This document shows positions 48,298 through 58,527 of a DNA stretch of 64,000 nt, in pieces. The notes beneath the pieces were generated by a model. The model worked only from the letters and a program-made list of their open reading frames with translations. It ran no database searches and was not told the origin of the DNA. Within the stretch, counting starts at the first letter, position 1; each line of letters opens with the position of its first letter. Origin of the DNA: HK1 sp965202875 (GTDB lineage Bacteria; Pseudomonadota; Gammaproteobacteria; HK1); assembly GCA_965202875.1 (NCBI GenBank), contig OZ241870.1, positions 1,116,001 to 1,180,000 on the forward strand, given 5' to 3'. A program made the translations under genes and the position numbers.

Positions 48298-50145
48298 TCA
48301 TGCGGCGGCGCGATCACCGGCGCCGCCCGGCCCGGCATTCCCGCCCGCACCGCCCCGGTCGGCGATCTCGCCAGTGCCGTCGCCGGTGACTCCCTCGACG
48401 GCACGCCTCCCGGTGCTCTCACCCGTACCTTCCCTGCCGGCGCCATCGTTCCCGCCGGCGCTTCCGCCCGCACCCGCACCGACCCGTTCGCCGGTGCTCC
48501 CGCCAGCGCGCCCGCCGATGCCCTCCCCATACTCGTTCGCCGCCTCGACGAACCCCTTGAACAGCGGATGGCCGTCGCGCGGGGTGGAGGTGAACTCCGG
48601 GTGGAACTGGCAGGCGATGAACCAGGGGTGGCCGGGTGCCTCGACGACCTCGACCAGGGTGCCGTCGAGGGTCTTGCCGGCGATCCGCAATCCCGCGTCC
48701 TGCAGCGGGTCCATGTAGGTGTTGTTGAACTCGTAGCGGTGCCGGTGCCGCTCGTGGGCGATGACGTCGGTCCCGTACACCGAGCGGATCCGCGACTCGC
48801 GCCGCAGCCGGACCGGCTGCGCGCCGAGGCGCATCGTCCCTCCGAGGTCCGACGCCTCGTCCCGGCGCTCGATCGCGCCGTCCTTCCCGACCCACTCGGT
48901 CACCAGCGCGATGACCGGGTGCGGCGTCCCGGGGTTGAACTCCGTGCTGTCGGCGCCGGCGAGCCCCGCGCAATGGCGCGCGTACTCGATCACCGCGACC
49001 TGCATCCCGAGGCAGATGCCGAGGTACGGCACCCGGTTCTCGCGGGCGTAGCGCACGGCCCGGATCTTCCCTTCGATGCCGCGCTTGCCGAACCCCCCGG
49101 GGACGAGGACCGCGTCCGCGCCTTCGAGGCAGCCGGCGCCGGCGGTCTCGATCTCCTCGGAATCGACGTAGTGGATCTCGACCCGGGTCCCGGTGTGGAT
49201 GCCGGCGTGGACGAGCGCTTCGCTGAGCGACTTGTAGGATTCCGCGAGCTCGACGTACTTCCCGACCATCGCGATCCGCACGCGCCGGGTGGCGTTCGCG
49301 AGGCCGTGCACGACCGCGTCCCACTCCGAGAGATCGCTTGCCGCCGCCTCCAGGCCGAAACGCTCGACCACCAGGTCGTCAAGCCCCTGCTTGTGCAGCA
49401 TCCGGGGGATCCGGTAGGTGCTGTCGGCGTCGATGCAGCTAATCACCGCGCGCTCGGACACGTTGGTGAAGAGCGCGATCTTGCGCCGCTCGCTGTCGGG
49501 GAGTGGGCGCTCCGAGCGGCAGAGCAGAATGTCGGGCTGGATGCCGATCGAGCGCAGCTCCTTCACCGAATGCTGCGTCGGCTTCGTCTTCAGCTCGCCG
49601 GCGGCGCCGACGTACGGCACCAGGGTGAGGTGGAGGAAGAGGGATTCCCGCTCCCCGAGCTCGAGCCGCATCTGCCGGATGGTCTCGAGGAAGGGCAGCG
49701 ACTCGATGTCCCCGACCGTGCCTCCGATCTCGACTACGCAGATCTCCGCCTCGCCCGCGCCCTCCCGGATGCACGACTCGATCTCGTCGGTGACGTGGGG
49801 GATGACCTGGACGGTCGCCCCGAGGTACTCGCCGCGGCGCTCCTTGCGCAGCACGTTCCGGTAGATCTGGCCGGTGGTGAAGTTGTTCCGCTTGCCCATG
49901 GTGGCGCGGACGAAGCGTTCGTAGTGGCCGAGGTCGAGATCGGTCTCCGCGCCGTCGGCGGTGACGAACACCTCCCCGTGCTGGAAGGGGTTCATCGTCC
50001 CGGGGTCGACGTTGATGTAGGGGTCGAGCTTGACGAGGGTGACGTCGAGGCCCCGTGCTTCCAGGATTGCGGCGAGCGACGCGGAGGCGATGCCCTTGCC
50101 GAGTGACGAGACGACCCCGCCCGTGATGAAGATGAAGCGCGCCAT
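48298..50145 (-). CDS. pyrG: CTP synthase
   Basis: The 615-residue enzyme starts at ATG 50145 (MARFIFITGGVVSSLGKGIA). The synthetase domain has DPYINVDPGTMNPFQHGEV and GGTVGDIESLPF. The glutaminase domain has the Cys of YLGICLGMQ and the His-Glu of ACQFHPEFTS. It makes CTP from UTP and glutamine. The family normally ends near residue 545. Here about 70 further residues are rich in Gly and Ala (GGRAGGSTGERVGAG and on) and look unstructured. Confidence 0.96.
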   Translation of the reverse strand: MARFIFITGGVVSSLGKGIASASLAAILEARGLDVTLVKLDPYINVDPGTMNPFQHGEVFVTADGAETDLDLGHYERFVRATMGKRNNFTTGQIYRNVLRKERRGEYLGATVQVIPHVTDEIESCIREGAGEAEICVVEIGGTVGDIESLPFLETIRQMRLELGERESLFLHLTLVPYVGAAGELKTKPTQHSVKELRSIGIQPDILLCRSERPLPDSERRKIALFTNVSERAVISCIDADSTYRIPRMLHKQGLDDLVVERFGLEAAASDLSEWDAVVHGLANATRRVRIAMVGKYVELAESYKSLSEALVHAGIHTGTRVEIHYVDSEEIETAGAGCLEGADAVLVPGGFGKRGIEGKIRAVRYARENRVPYLGICLGMQVAVIEYARHCAGLAGADSTEFNPGTPHPVIALVTEWVGKDGAIERRDEASDLGGTMRLGAQPVRLRRESRIRSVYGTDVIAHERHRHRYEFNNTYMDPLQDAGLRIAGKTLDGTLVEVVEAPGHPWFIACQFHPEFTSTPRDGHPLFKGFVEAANEYGEGIGGRAGGSTGERVGAGAGGSAGGNDGAGREGTGESTGRRAVEGVTGDGTGEIADRGGAGGNAGPGGAGDRAAA

Positions 50146-50399
50146 CGGGACCTGCTTCGCACGGCCGCGGATTGGCCGCCGGACGGGTGGGCACGGTAGC
50201 AAATCGCCCTCTGGGCGGCAACGTCATGAGCTCCGAGTGTCAGGAGCACGTAGTCTGTCCGGTGCAGTAGCACGTCGATTGTCCGGTTTTGGGGACCCCC
50301 GATGAGGAGATGCCCCAAGACGGACGGAGCTGCTACAGGCTCTGCCTCGTTGGGCAAGACTCCCCCTTTATCGGCGGCCCGAGGCCGTACAGTCCGCGG

Positions 50400-50867
50400 A
50401 TGGACGACTTCATCGGACGGAGGAACCTGATCGCCCCGGAGCGGCTGCGCGAGCTGACCCGGCGCTCCGACTGGAAGGGGGCGGTGCAGACGCTGAGCCA
50501 TTTCGGCGCCATCGGGGTGACGGGCACGGGGCTGTGGCTCGCCTGGGGCTCGTGGTGGGCGGCGCTCTGGTTCGTCCTCCACGGGATGCTCCTGAACTAC
50601 CTGTTCGCCGCCCGGCACGAGTGCAACCACTACACCGCGTTCAGGACCCGCCGGGTGAACGACGTCGTCAACCGGATCACCGCATTCGTGCTGCTCTACC
50701 CACGGAGCTACGAGCGCTGGTTCCACTTCGAGCACCATCGCCACACCCAGGACTGGGAGCGCGACCCGGAGCTCATGAACCGGCAGCCCTACACGCTGTC
50801 GAGCTATCTCCTCTACCTGTTCGGGGTGACCCAACCCGGCATAGCCGGAACCAAGCGCCGGTCATGA
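50400..50867 (+). pseudogene. Truncated fatty acid desaturase
   Basis: From ATG 50400 the frame encodes 155 residues that match the first half of membrane fatty-acid desaturases: a membrane pair around WLAWGSWWAALWFVLHGMLLNYLF, the first His box HECNH and the second His box HHRHT. Intact proteins continue for another 170 or so residues with two more membrane segments and a third His box. Here homology stops after SSYLLYLFGV, a few codons before a palindromic repeat element at 50871. The missing half is not found downstream, so this is a remnant. Confidence 0.8.
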
Positions 50868-50870
50868 ATC

Positions 50871-50989
50871 TGGGAGCGCGGGCGTCCCGCCCGCTGGCAA
50901 AGGGCCGCTTCCTGGGAACGCGGGCGTCCCGCCCGCAAGGCGCACGCGAGCCTTCGGCCCGTGCGGGAGGGATGCCCGCGCTCCCGGGA
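50871..50989. repeat. Composite palindromic repeat next to the broken desaturase
   Basis: TGGGAGCGCGGGCGTCCCGCCCGC (50871-50894) and TGGGAACGCGGGCGTCC (start 50913) are direct copies, each itself near-palindromic. At 50961-50989 the unit returns inverted (GCGGGAGGGATGCCCGCGCTCCC). Related copies flank 46746-47245. It looks like a short, non-coding mobile repeat. Confidence 0.8.
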
Positions 50990-51115
50990 GCCGCCACCAC
51001 CGCCGGCGCGTGGCGGGCAGCGGGACTTCCGACGCACTCGAAGTCTATCGCCCGGATGTCGCCGGCCGCCCGGATTCGGCTACCATTCTGCGGCGTCCGC
51101 CCAAGGAGACCCGTC

Positions 51116-52558
51116 ATGACCGGAACCACCCGCCGCCTCGCGGAGTTCGCCGCCGGAATCCAATACCCCTCGCTCGATCCTGCCGTCGTCGAGCGCGCCC
51201 GGATGCTGCTCCTGGACCAGATCGGCATCTCGATCCGGGGACGCAACGACGCCGGGCTGAGCGCCTCGATGGCCGCGGCCCTGCGCCGCCTCGGTCTCGC
51301 CGGCGGCGCCGGTGGCGTCGATACCGCCGGGGCCAGCGTCATCGGTGACGCGGCCGCGTACCCACCGCCCGCCGCCGCGTTGTTCAACGGCAACCTCGGC
51401 CACTCGCTCGACTTCGACGACACCCATGCGGCCGGCTCGATCCACCCGAGCGCCCCCATCGTCCCGGCCGCACTGGCCGCCGCGGAGATGGCCGGAGCGG
51501 ACGGCCGCACCGTCGTGGCCGCGGTCGTCGCCGGGTACGAGGTGCAGATCCGCCTGAGCCTCGCCCTCGGCCCCTCCGACCACTACCGCCAGGGATTCCA
51601 TCCCACCCCGACCTGCGGCGTGTTCGGCGCGGCTTCGGCCGCGGGCCGGGTCCTCGGGCTGGACGCGGCGCGGATGGAGGACGCCTTCGGACTGTGCGGC
51701 AGCCTCGCCGCCGGCTCGATGCAGTTCCTCGTCGACGGCGCATGGAACAAGCCCTTCCATACCGGCTATGCCGCGATGAACGGGCTGGTGGCCGCCTGCA
51801 TGGCGCGCGAGGGGTTCCGCGGGGCGCGCGAAGCGATCGAGGGCCGGGCCGGCTTCCTCCATGCCTACGCCCCGAATGCGAGCCCCGAGCTCGCCGCGGC
51901 GGATCTGGGCGAGCGGTGGGAGACGTTGCGCATCGCGATCAAGCCCTATCCCTCCTGCCGGTACAGCCACGCCCCGGTGGATGCGCTGATCGCGTTGCGC
52001 GGCGAGCACGGCATCGACTGGCGCGACGTGGAATCGGTGGAGATCGGGCTCTCGCGCACCGGCTGGGACATCATCGGGGACCCGGAAGAGGAGAAGCAGC
52101 GCCCGGAGACCTACGTGGACGGACAGTTCTCGATGCCCTTCTGCGCGGCGGTGGCGCTGCGCGACGGGACCATCACCTGGGACTCCTACGACACCCACCT
52201 CGGCGACGCGGACACCCTCGGGCTGTGCCGGCGCGTGCGTACCGCCGTGGACGACCGGGCCGAGGCGGACTTCCCCGGCATGGCCGGCCTCGCCAGGATC
52301 ACGACCAAAGGGGGCGGCGCGTACGAGCGGTACGTGAAGACACCCAAGGGCGAGCCGGAGAACTTCCTCACGCGCGAGGAGCTGAAGGCGAAGTTCGACG
52401 GGCTCGCGGCGCCCTGCATGGGCGCGAACCGGCGCGACGCGCTGGCCGAGGCGCTGCTCGCCATCGACGAGGCCGAGGACGTCGCGGAGGTTCTCCGCAT
52501 GACGCGGCCGGTGGAGACGGCGGATTCGCCACCGGGATCGGGCGCGCTCGGTGCGTAG
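51116..52558 (+). CDS. MmgE/PrpD family protein
   Basis: The 480-residue protein starts at ATG 51116, following AAGGAGA. It has the MmgE/PrpD pattern: a helical start (LAEFAAGIQYPSLDPAVVERARMLLLDQIG), ALFNGNLGHSLDFDDTH, HPSAPIVPAALAAAE, then TCGVFGAASAAGRVLGL and IKPYPSCRYSHAPVDALI. The family contains 2-methylcitrate and iminodisuccinate-epimerising or dehydrating enzymes with broad roles; no substrate can be assigned. It stands alone, after the decayed desaturase. Confidence 0.9.
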   Translation: MTGTTRRLAEFAAGIQYPSLDPAVVERARMLLLDQIGISIRGRNDAGLSASMAAALRRLGLAGGAGGVDTAGASVIGDAAAYPPPAAALFNGNLGHSLDFDDTHAAGSIHPSAPIVPAALAAAEMAGADGRTVVAAVVAGYEVQIRLSLALGPSDHYRQGFHPTPTCGVFGAASAAGRVLGLDAARMEDAFGLCGSLAAGSMQFLVDGAWNKPFHTGYAAMNGLVAACMAREGFRGAREAIEGRAGFLHAYAPNASPELAAADLGERWETLRIAIKPYPSCRYSHAPVDALIALRGEHGIDWRDVESVEIGLSRTGWDIIGDPEEEKQRPETYVDGQFSMPFCAAVALRDGTITWDSYDTHLGDADTLGLCRRVRTAVDDRAEADFPGMAGLARITTKGGGAYERYVKTPKGEPENFLTREELKAKFDGLAAPCMGANRRDALAEALLAIDEAEDVAEVLRMTRPVETADSPPGSGALGA

Positions 52559-52645
52559 CAACGACCCGCGGACACGACGAGGCAGGACGATGAAGACGAG
52601 CGCGGCGAAGCCGGGCTGCATCGCCCGACGGCGGGGCCGGTCGCA

Positions 52646-53419
52646 CTAATGGGCGTAATACGGCGCTTCCCGCTCGCTCACCCGCGCACTGGCACGTTGC
52701 CGCCGGCGCACGATCCGGGCCACCGCCTCGGTGCGCTCGTGGCGGGTCCGGCCGAACCGCACCCCCTCCACCGCCTCGCACATGTCCTCGGGCGTAAATC
52801 CGCCGAGGACCTCCGAAGCGTCGAGCTTGCGCGGCGCCGCTCCGGGGGACAGTGCAAGGAAATCGGCCCGCAGCTCCCTCGTGCCCTTGCGCCCGTGCAG
52901 CCGCCACAGCTCCCGCACCCCCATCTCGCCATAACGTTCGACCTTGCCCGCGTCGGCGCTCGTGATCTCGACCTCCACCACCAGGTCCGGCGCGATGCGT
53001 TCGACGTAGGCGTCGGCCTCCGATTCACCTTCGTCGAGGGCGGCGTAATACCCCTCGGCGCGCTCCCCGACGTAGAACGTGCAATCGGGCTCCATCCCGG
53101 TGCCGGGCGGCTCGCCCTGCTTCCGAAGGCGGGTGGACAGAAGCCCCTTCGCAGTGCCGGCGAAGGTGCTCCCCGCAACGTCCACGATGTGGTCGAGGAT
53201 CGTGGTCAGGTCCTCATGGAGCCGCGAAGGCGCCATCAGGGTGATGATCCCGCGCACCGGGTCGAGGCAGACCCTGCGGAAGCTGCGGTTCCAGTCGATG
53301 GCGGCGAGCTCGGCGATGGTGCCGGCGTCGGCGCGCAGGACGTGGATGGTGGAGCCGAGCGGTCCGGTGTGCATGGTGGCGGTATCGTTCACGATGAAGG
53401 CGCCTCCTGTGGTGGGCAT
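52646..53419 (-). CDS. Uma2-family (DUF820) putative restriction-endonuclease-fold protein
   Basis: The 257-residue protein starts at ATG 53419. It has the PD-(D/E)xK-like core of Uma2 proteins: GMEPDCTFYVG and PDLVVEVEITS, with Asp, Glu, and a polar residue after the second strand. This is followed by the family-typical RYGEMGVRELWRLHGRKG. Members are common in genomes rich in mobile elements, but their function is largely unknown. An upstream in-frame extension to 53557 exists but lacks homology-like character. Confidence 0.75.
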   Translation of the reverse strand: MPTTGGAFIVNDTATMHTGPLGSTIHVLRADAGTIAELAAIDWNRSFRRVCLDPVRGIITLMAPSRLHEDLTTILDHIVDVAGSTFAGTAKGLLSTRLRKQGEPPGTGMEPDCTFYVGERAEGYYAALDEGESEADAYVERIAPDLVVEVEITSADAGKVERYGEMGVRELWRLHGRKGTRELRADFLALSPGAAPRKLDASEVLGGFTPEDMCEAVEGVRFGRTRHERTEAVARIVRRRQRASARVSEREAPYYAH

Positions 53420-53782
53420 GTGGCCAGCTCGCCAAACGCCAGCCCGGTCCCAAGTCTGCGCCGCCGTCTTCAGGGTGTCCACATGCCCCGGTTTCACGCT
53501 ACCCGGAGCCATCGCAACGGCAGAGGAAACACAACGCAGCAGCCGGCGCAGCATCATCCGAACCGCCCCGGGAATCCCGGAGGGTGGTTTGCTCGAGTCA
53601 GGCAGCCAGCTCCGCGAAATGACGGGCAGAAGGTCTATTGCCGCGGATCACGACCAGGAACGGCCGGAACCCGGAGCGACACCCGACGCTCCATAGCTCG
53701 AAATCGATCGGCAATTTCCGCCAAACCCGAAAACGTCCCATAAAAGGTGGTGGACCAGGCGGCGGCGACCGAGGAGGTGCGC
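53420..53782. other. Gene-free divergent region
   Basis: About 360 bases lie between the minus-strand Uma2 gene and the plus-strand MaoC gene. It contains a short hairpin (CCCCGGGAATCCCGGAGGG, near 53562) and lower-GC sequence from 53695 to 53750 (AAATCGATCGGCAATTTCCG and beyond), where the MaoC promoter is likely. No gene was recognised. Confidence 0.4.
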
Positions 53783-54301
53783 ATGTCTGTTGAACGCAAG
53801 GCAGTGGGCGAGCGCCGGTACCGGGAATCGTTCGGCCGGTACTTCGAGGACTTCGAGGTCGGTGACGTCTACGAGCACCGCCCCGGGCGCACCATCACCG
53901 AGAGCGACAACACCTGGTTCACCCTGCTCACGATGAACCAGCATCCGCTGCACTTCGACAAGGAGTACGCGGCGAAGAGCGAGTTCGGCCGGCCCCTGGT
54001 CAATTCCTGCCTGACCCTGTCGATGGTGGCGGGCATGAGCGTGAGCGACCTCTCCCAGAAGACGATCGCGAACCTCGGCTGGGACAGGATCAAGCTCTCC
54101 GCCCCGGTCTTCGTGGGCGACACCATCTACGCGGAGAGCGAGGTCCTCGCCAAACGGGAGTCGAAGTCCCGTCCCACCCAGGGCATCGTGACCGCGCGCA
54201 CCACCGGAAAGAAGGCGGACGGCACGGTGTTCATGTCCTGCGAACGGACGTTCCTGATCCCCAAGACCGGCCACGCGGTGGACGATCTCGTCGATGATTG
54301 A
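53783..54301 (+). CDS. MaoC-like hotdog dehydratase
   Basis: The 172-residue protein starts at ATG 53783, with GAGGAGG four to five bases upstream. FEDFEVGDVYEHRPGRTITESDN and FTLLTMNQHPLHFDKEYA carry the MaoC hydratase 2 motif. RPLVNSCLTLSMVAGMSV and RIKLSAPVFVGDTIYAES follow. The catalytic Asp/His sit in this fold around residues 42-58. Relatives hydrate enoyl-CoA or mesaconyl-type substrates. It precedes an acyl-CoA dehydrogenase gene, so both may act on the same CoA thioester. Confidence 0.9.
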   Translation: MSVERKAVGERRYRESFGRYFEDFEVGDVYEHRPGRTITESDNTWFTLLTMNQHPLHFDKEYAAKSEFGRPLVNSCLTLSMVAGMSVSDLSQKTIANLGWDRIKLSAPVFVGDTIYAESEVLAKRESKSRPTQGIVTARTTGKKADGTVFMSCERTFLIPKTGHAVDDLVDD

Positions 54302-54396
54302 GCGAGCTCCGCATGGCCCGACGGACCGGTGAGCCGGCAGCGCCCATGCGACGTCGGTACACCCCCACGGCATCGGCACACCCCGGAGACGCGACG

Positions 54397-55566
<1,170 letters not shown>

Positions 55567-55820
55567 GACGCCGGCGACGCCGGAACCAGGGATCGGTCCC
55601 GTCATCACCATGCCCTCGGGCAGCCGGCATGGCGGTCGTGCGCGTCCACTACTTGCGGGCTCGCCGTCGGGCGAGGTCGTGTCGCGCGACCGGCCGGGCT
55701 GCACGCCCTGTCGATGGTGAACGCCAACTGGCGGGACATCGTCGAAGGGGCCGCGCATGATCGGGAGATCGAGGGCCGGAGCCGCGGACGGGCGGAGCTC
55801 GCCCCGGAGGGCCACGACCG

Positions 55821-56260
55821 ATGAAGACGGCGCACCGCCTCTGGCTCGAATGCGTGGACCTGCCCCCCCCCCCCCCCCGACGTGCTCTCGGAGGAGCTCT
55901 CCGGAGGACGTCTTCGCGCTCGACCTCGGCGCGCTGGCCGACCATCCGATCGGAAGGGACCTCGGCCTGCCGGCCTCGGAGCTGCCGCGGGTTCCGGCCG
56001 TCTGCCGGGACGCGGACAGCTTCTTCGGGACGTCCTGCCTCACCGGCGGCCTGAAATCCCTGCTCGAAGACGTGCCGGGGCGGCTGGCCGGCTCCCGGGG
56101 CAATCGCGTGCTCAAGCTGCTCGGGAAAGATCGCGTTGCAGCGACGGCGATCGTGAGCCTACACTTCGCCGCCCTGACCCGGAGCCAAGCGCTCTCCCTG
56201 ACAAGGCGGAACCAGGGGAAGCCTTTCAAGCCCTACAGGAAGCATTTCAAGCCATGGTGA
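55821..56260 (+). pseudogene. Hypothetical gene split by a C16 run
   Basis: ATG 55821 (MKTAHRLWLECVDLPPPPP) follows the end of another short frame in an ATGA overlap. At 55863-55878 the 16-C run carries the reading into proline and then out of the frame that looks coding (SPEDVFALDLGALADHPIG, CRDADSFFGTSCLTGG, up to RKHFKPW, ending at 56260 over the rpsP start). Seventeen C would join the two. I do not recognise the product. The upstream frame, ending at 55824 (GLHALSMVNANWRDIVEG and further), looks like the tail of another decayed gene. Confidence 0.45.
55863..55878 (+). repeat. Homopolymeric C16 tract
   Basis: Sixteen consecutive C, 42 bases after ATG 55821. Runs this long slip during replication and, in some pathogens, switch genes on and off. 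It could also be an assembly miscount. Confidence 0.95.
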
Positions 56261-56490
56261 CCATTCGACTCGCCCGAGCAGGCGCGAAGCGCAGGCCGTT
56301 CTACCATGTGGTGGTCGCGGACAGCCGCAGCCCTCGCGGAGGACGGTTCATCGAGCGTATCGGCTTCTACAATCCGATCGCTTCCGGAAAAGAAGAGCGG
56401 CTCCGAATCGATACCGCGCGCGTGGAGTACTGGAAGTCTCACGGCGCCCAGCCAAGCGATACCGTCGCGAGACTGCTCCGCTCGATGTAG
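56254..56490 (+). CDS. rpsP: 30S ribosomal protein S16
   Basis: The 78-residue protein begins MVTIRLARAGAKRRPFYHVV and contains ADSRSPRGGRFIERIGFYNP, the full S16 signature. Its start overlaps the end of the upstream hypothetical frame. No strong ribosome binding site is visible, so GTG 56257 is not excluded. It is the first gene of the classic rpsP-rimM-trmD-rplS operon. ffh, often upstream, is not there. Confidence 0.97.
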   Translation: MVTIRLARAGAKRRPFYHVVVADSRSPRGGRFIERIGFYNPIASGKEERLRIDTARVEYWKSHGAQPSDTVARLLRSM

Positions 56491-56540
56491 TCGCGCGGAC
56501 GACCTGTTCGCGGCGGGATCGGATTGGCGGCGGTGACGGG

Positions 56541-57053
56541 ATGGCGGCAGGCGGGCGGCGGCGCGTGGTGCTCGGTCATGTCATCGGGCCACACGGTTTA
56601 CGCGGCTGGGTGAAGATCCGATCGGGCACGGAGCCCCCCGGGAACATCCTCCAATACACCCGGTGGCAGGTGGGTCGGGACGGGTGCTGGTCCCGGATCG
56701 CCGTCGCAGAAGGGCAGACGCGGGGACGCAGCGTGTTCGCCCGGCTCGACGGCTGCCACGGCCGCGATGAAGCGAGCGGCTATCGGGGATGCGAGATCGC
56801 GGTGGATCGCTCGCTGCTCCCGGAGGTGGAGGACGGCGAGTACTACTGGACGGATCTCGTCGGGTTGCGGGTCCTCACCATGCAGGGCGCCGACCTCGGC
56901 GAGGTCGAGCGGATGATGGAGACCGGCGCCAACGACGTAATGGTGGTCCGGGGCGAGACCGAGCGCCTGATCCCGTTCCTGCCCGGGAGGGTGGTCCGGT
57001 CGGTCGAGATCGGTCAGGGGACCATCGTCGTCGATTGGCATCCGGACGATTGA
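56541..57053 (+). CDS. rimM: Ribosome maturation factor RimM
   Basis: The 170-residue protein starts MAAGGRRRVVLGHVIGPHGLRGWVKIRS, with the RimM G-x-I-x-x-x-H-G-x-x-G motif. The PRC-barrel half begins around YYWTDLVGLRVLTMQG. It binds S19 and helps 30S maturation. It sits 50 bases after rpsP and three before trmD. Confidence 0.96.
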   Translation: MAAGGRRRVVLGHVIGPHGLRGWVKIRSGTEPPGNILQYTRWQVGRDGCWSRIAVAEGQTRGRSVFARLDGCHGRDEASGYRGCEIAVDRSLLPEVEDGEYYWTDLVGLRVLTMQGADLGEVERMMETGANDVMVVRGETERLIPFLPGRVVRSVEIGQGTIVVDWHPDD

Positions 57054-57056
57054 ACG

Positions 57057-57845
57057 ATGGGAATGAGGGTCGCGGTCGTGACGCTCTTCCCGGAGATGGT
57101 GGCGGCGGTCGCACGGTTCGGAGTGACGGCGAGAGCAGTCGAACGCGGCCTGCTCGATCTCGAGTGCCGGAATCCGCGCGATTACACCCGGGACCGCCAT
57201 CGCAGCGTCGATGATCGGCCGTACGGCGGGGGCCCCGGCATGGTGATGATGTACGAGCCGGTGAGGGCGGCGATCGCGGCGGCGCGCGACGCGATGGGCG
57301 GTGCAAGCCGCACGGTTCACCTCTCCCCCCAGGGGCGGAGAATCGAGCAGCGTGACGTCCATGCCCTCTCCCGAGGGCCGGCGCTGGTCATGCTGTGCGG
57401 ACGCTACGAAGGGATCGACGAGCGGTTGATCGAGGCGGAAGTGGACGAGGAGCTTTCGCTGGGTGATTACGTCCTGAGCGGCGGCGAGCTTGCCGCGATG
57501 GTCGTGATCGACGCCGTGACTCGATTGCTCCCGGGGGCGCTTGGACACGAAGACTCGGCCGGCGCGGATTCGTTCTCGGACGGCCTGCTCGACTGCCCGC
57601 ACTTCACCCGCCCGGAGGCGGTGGCGGGAAGACGGGTGCCGGAGGTGCTGCTCTCCGGAAATCACGGAGCGATCCGGCGCTGGCGGCTGAAGCAGGCACT
57701 CGGCCGCACCTGGGAGCGCCGGCCCGACCTGCTCCGTCGCCGGGGGATCGGCGCGGAGGAACGAAAACTGCTGGATGAATACATGAGCGAGCGGGCCGCG
57801 CCGGCCGTCGACGCGGCAGCCATCGGAGAAAGGAGCCGGAAATGA
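57057..57845 (+). CDS. trmD: tRNA (guanine-N1)-methyltransferase
   Basis: The 262-residue SPOUT methyltransferase shows VVTLFPEMV, RPYGGGPGMVMMYEPV, LCGRYEGIDERLIE and LSLGDYVLSGGELAAMVVIDAV. The last blocks form the trefoil knot that binds SAM. It methylates G37 of several tRNAs. It ends four bases into rplS. Confidence 0.97.
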   Translation: MGMRVAVVTLFPEMVAAVARFGVTARAVERGLLDLECRNPRDYTRDRHRSVDDRPYGGGPGMVMMYEPVRAAIAAARDAMGGASRTVHLSPQGRRIEQRDVHALSRGPALVMLCGRYEGIDERLIEAEVDEELSLGDYVLSGGELAAMVVIDAVTRLLPGALGHEDSAGADSFSDGLLDCPHFTRPEAVAGRRVPEVLLSGNHGAIRRWRLKQALGRTWERRPDLLRRRGIGAEERKLLDEYMSERAAPAVDAAAIGERSRK

Positions 57846-58186
57846 GCCGCATCATCAACGAAATCGAAGCCGAGCAACTCAGGGGCCCGCTGCCGGGGTT
57901 CTCGCCCGGCGACACCGTCGCCGTTCGTGTGAAGGTCAGGGAAGGAACCCGTGAGCGGCTGCAGACGTTCGAGGGCGTGGTCATCGCCAAGCGGAACCGT
58001 GGCCTGAACTCATCGTTCACGGTGAGGAAGACCTCTCACGGAGAAGGCGTCGAGCGCGTCTTCCAGACCCATAGCCCGCTGATCGAAGACGTCACGGTCA
58101 AGCGCCGCGGCGCGGTGCGCCGGGCAAAGCTCTATTATCTGCGCGGCCGCACCGGGAACGCGGCGAAAATCCGGGAGAAGATCTGA
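57842..58186 (+). CDS. rplS: 50S ribosomal protein L19
   Basis: The 114-residue protein reads MSRIINEIEAEQLRGPLPGF, then FSPGDTVAVRVKVREGTRERLQTFEGVV and RKTSHGEGVERVFQTHSPLIE, followed by YYLRGRTGNAAKI. This is the canonical L19. ATGA overlaps the trmD stop. GGAGAAAGGAG precedes the start. Confidence 0.98.
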   Translation: MSRIINEIEAEQLRGPLPGFSPGDTVAVRVKVREGTRERLQTFEGVVIAKRNRGLNSSFTVRKTSHGEGVERVFQTHSPLIEDVTVKRRGAVRRAKLYYLRGRTGNAAKIREKI

Positions 58187-58212
58187 AGACCGGATCATCG
58201 GACTGCACTATC

Positions 58213-58527
58213 GTGCGTATCGCCTCCGGTTGTGTCCCGGGACGGGTGCTCCGGAGCATGCCCAGGCGCATCCGGCCGCGTGGTCACCCGACACCGAGGC
58301 CGAGGCGGCAGGTGCCGGATCCCGGATCCGGCCTCCCGGTGGCGCGGTCTCGTGGCAGAAGCGGCGGCCGCATCGTGTGGACGGGACGGCTCGATGAGCG
58401 CTTCGCTTGCCGCGCTTCCGACACCCGGGCCACCGGCGCGCTCATCGTCGTCACCCTGCCGGCGGCGACAGAGTCATGGCCGGCGCTGAAGCGGCAGGCC
58501 CTCCACGCGGGCGGCGCGGAGCGATGA
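58213..58527 (+). CDS. Hypothetical short protein before xerD
   Basis: A GTG-started frame of 104 residues fills most of the 336-base gap after rplS. Only its second half looks like protein (GGRIVWTGRLDERFACRAS, then GALIVVTLPAATESWPALKR), and its stop overlaps the xerD ATG. The first half is Arg/Pro-rich. I do not recognise it, and it may be chance. Confidence 0.25.
   Translation: MRIASGCVPGRVLRSMPRRIRPRGHPTPRPRRQVPDPGSGLPVARSRGRSGGRIVWTGRLDERFACRASDTRATGALIVVTLPAATESWPALKRQALHAGGAER

Noticed and set aside
47242..50106. Plus-strand frame of 954 codons across kdsA and pyrG
   Set aside because: It is antisense to two certain housekeeping genes and has no recognisable domain.
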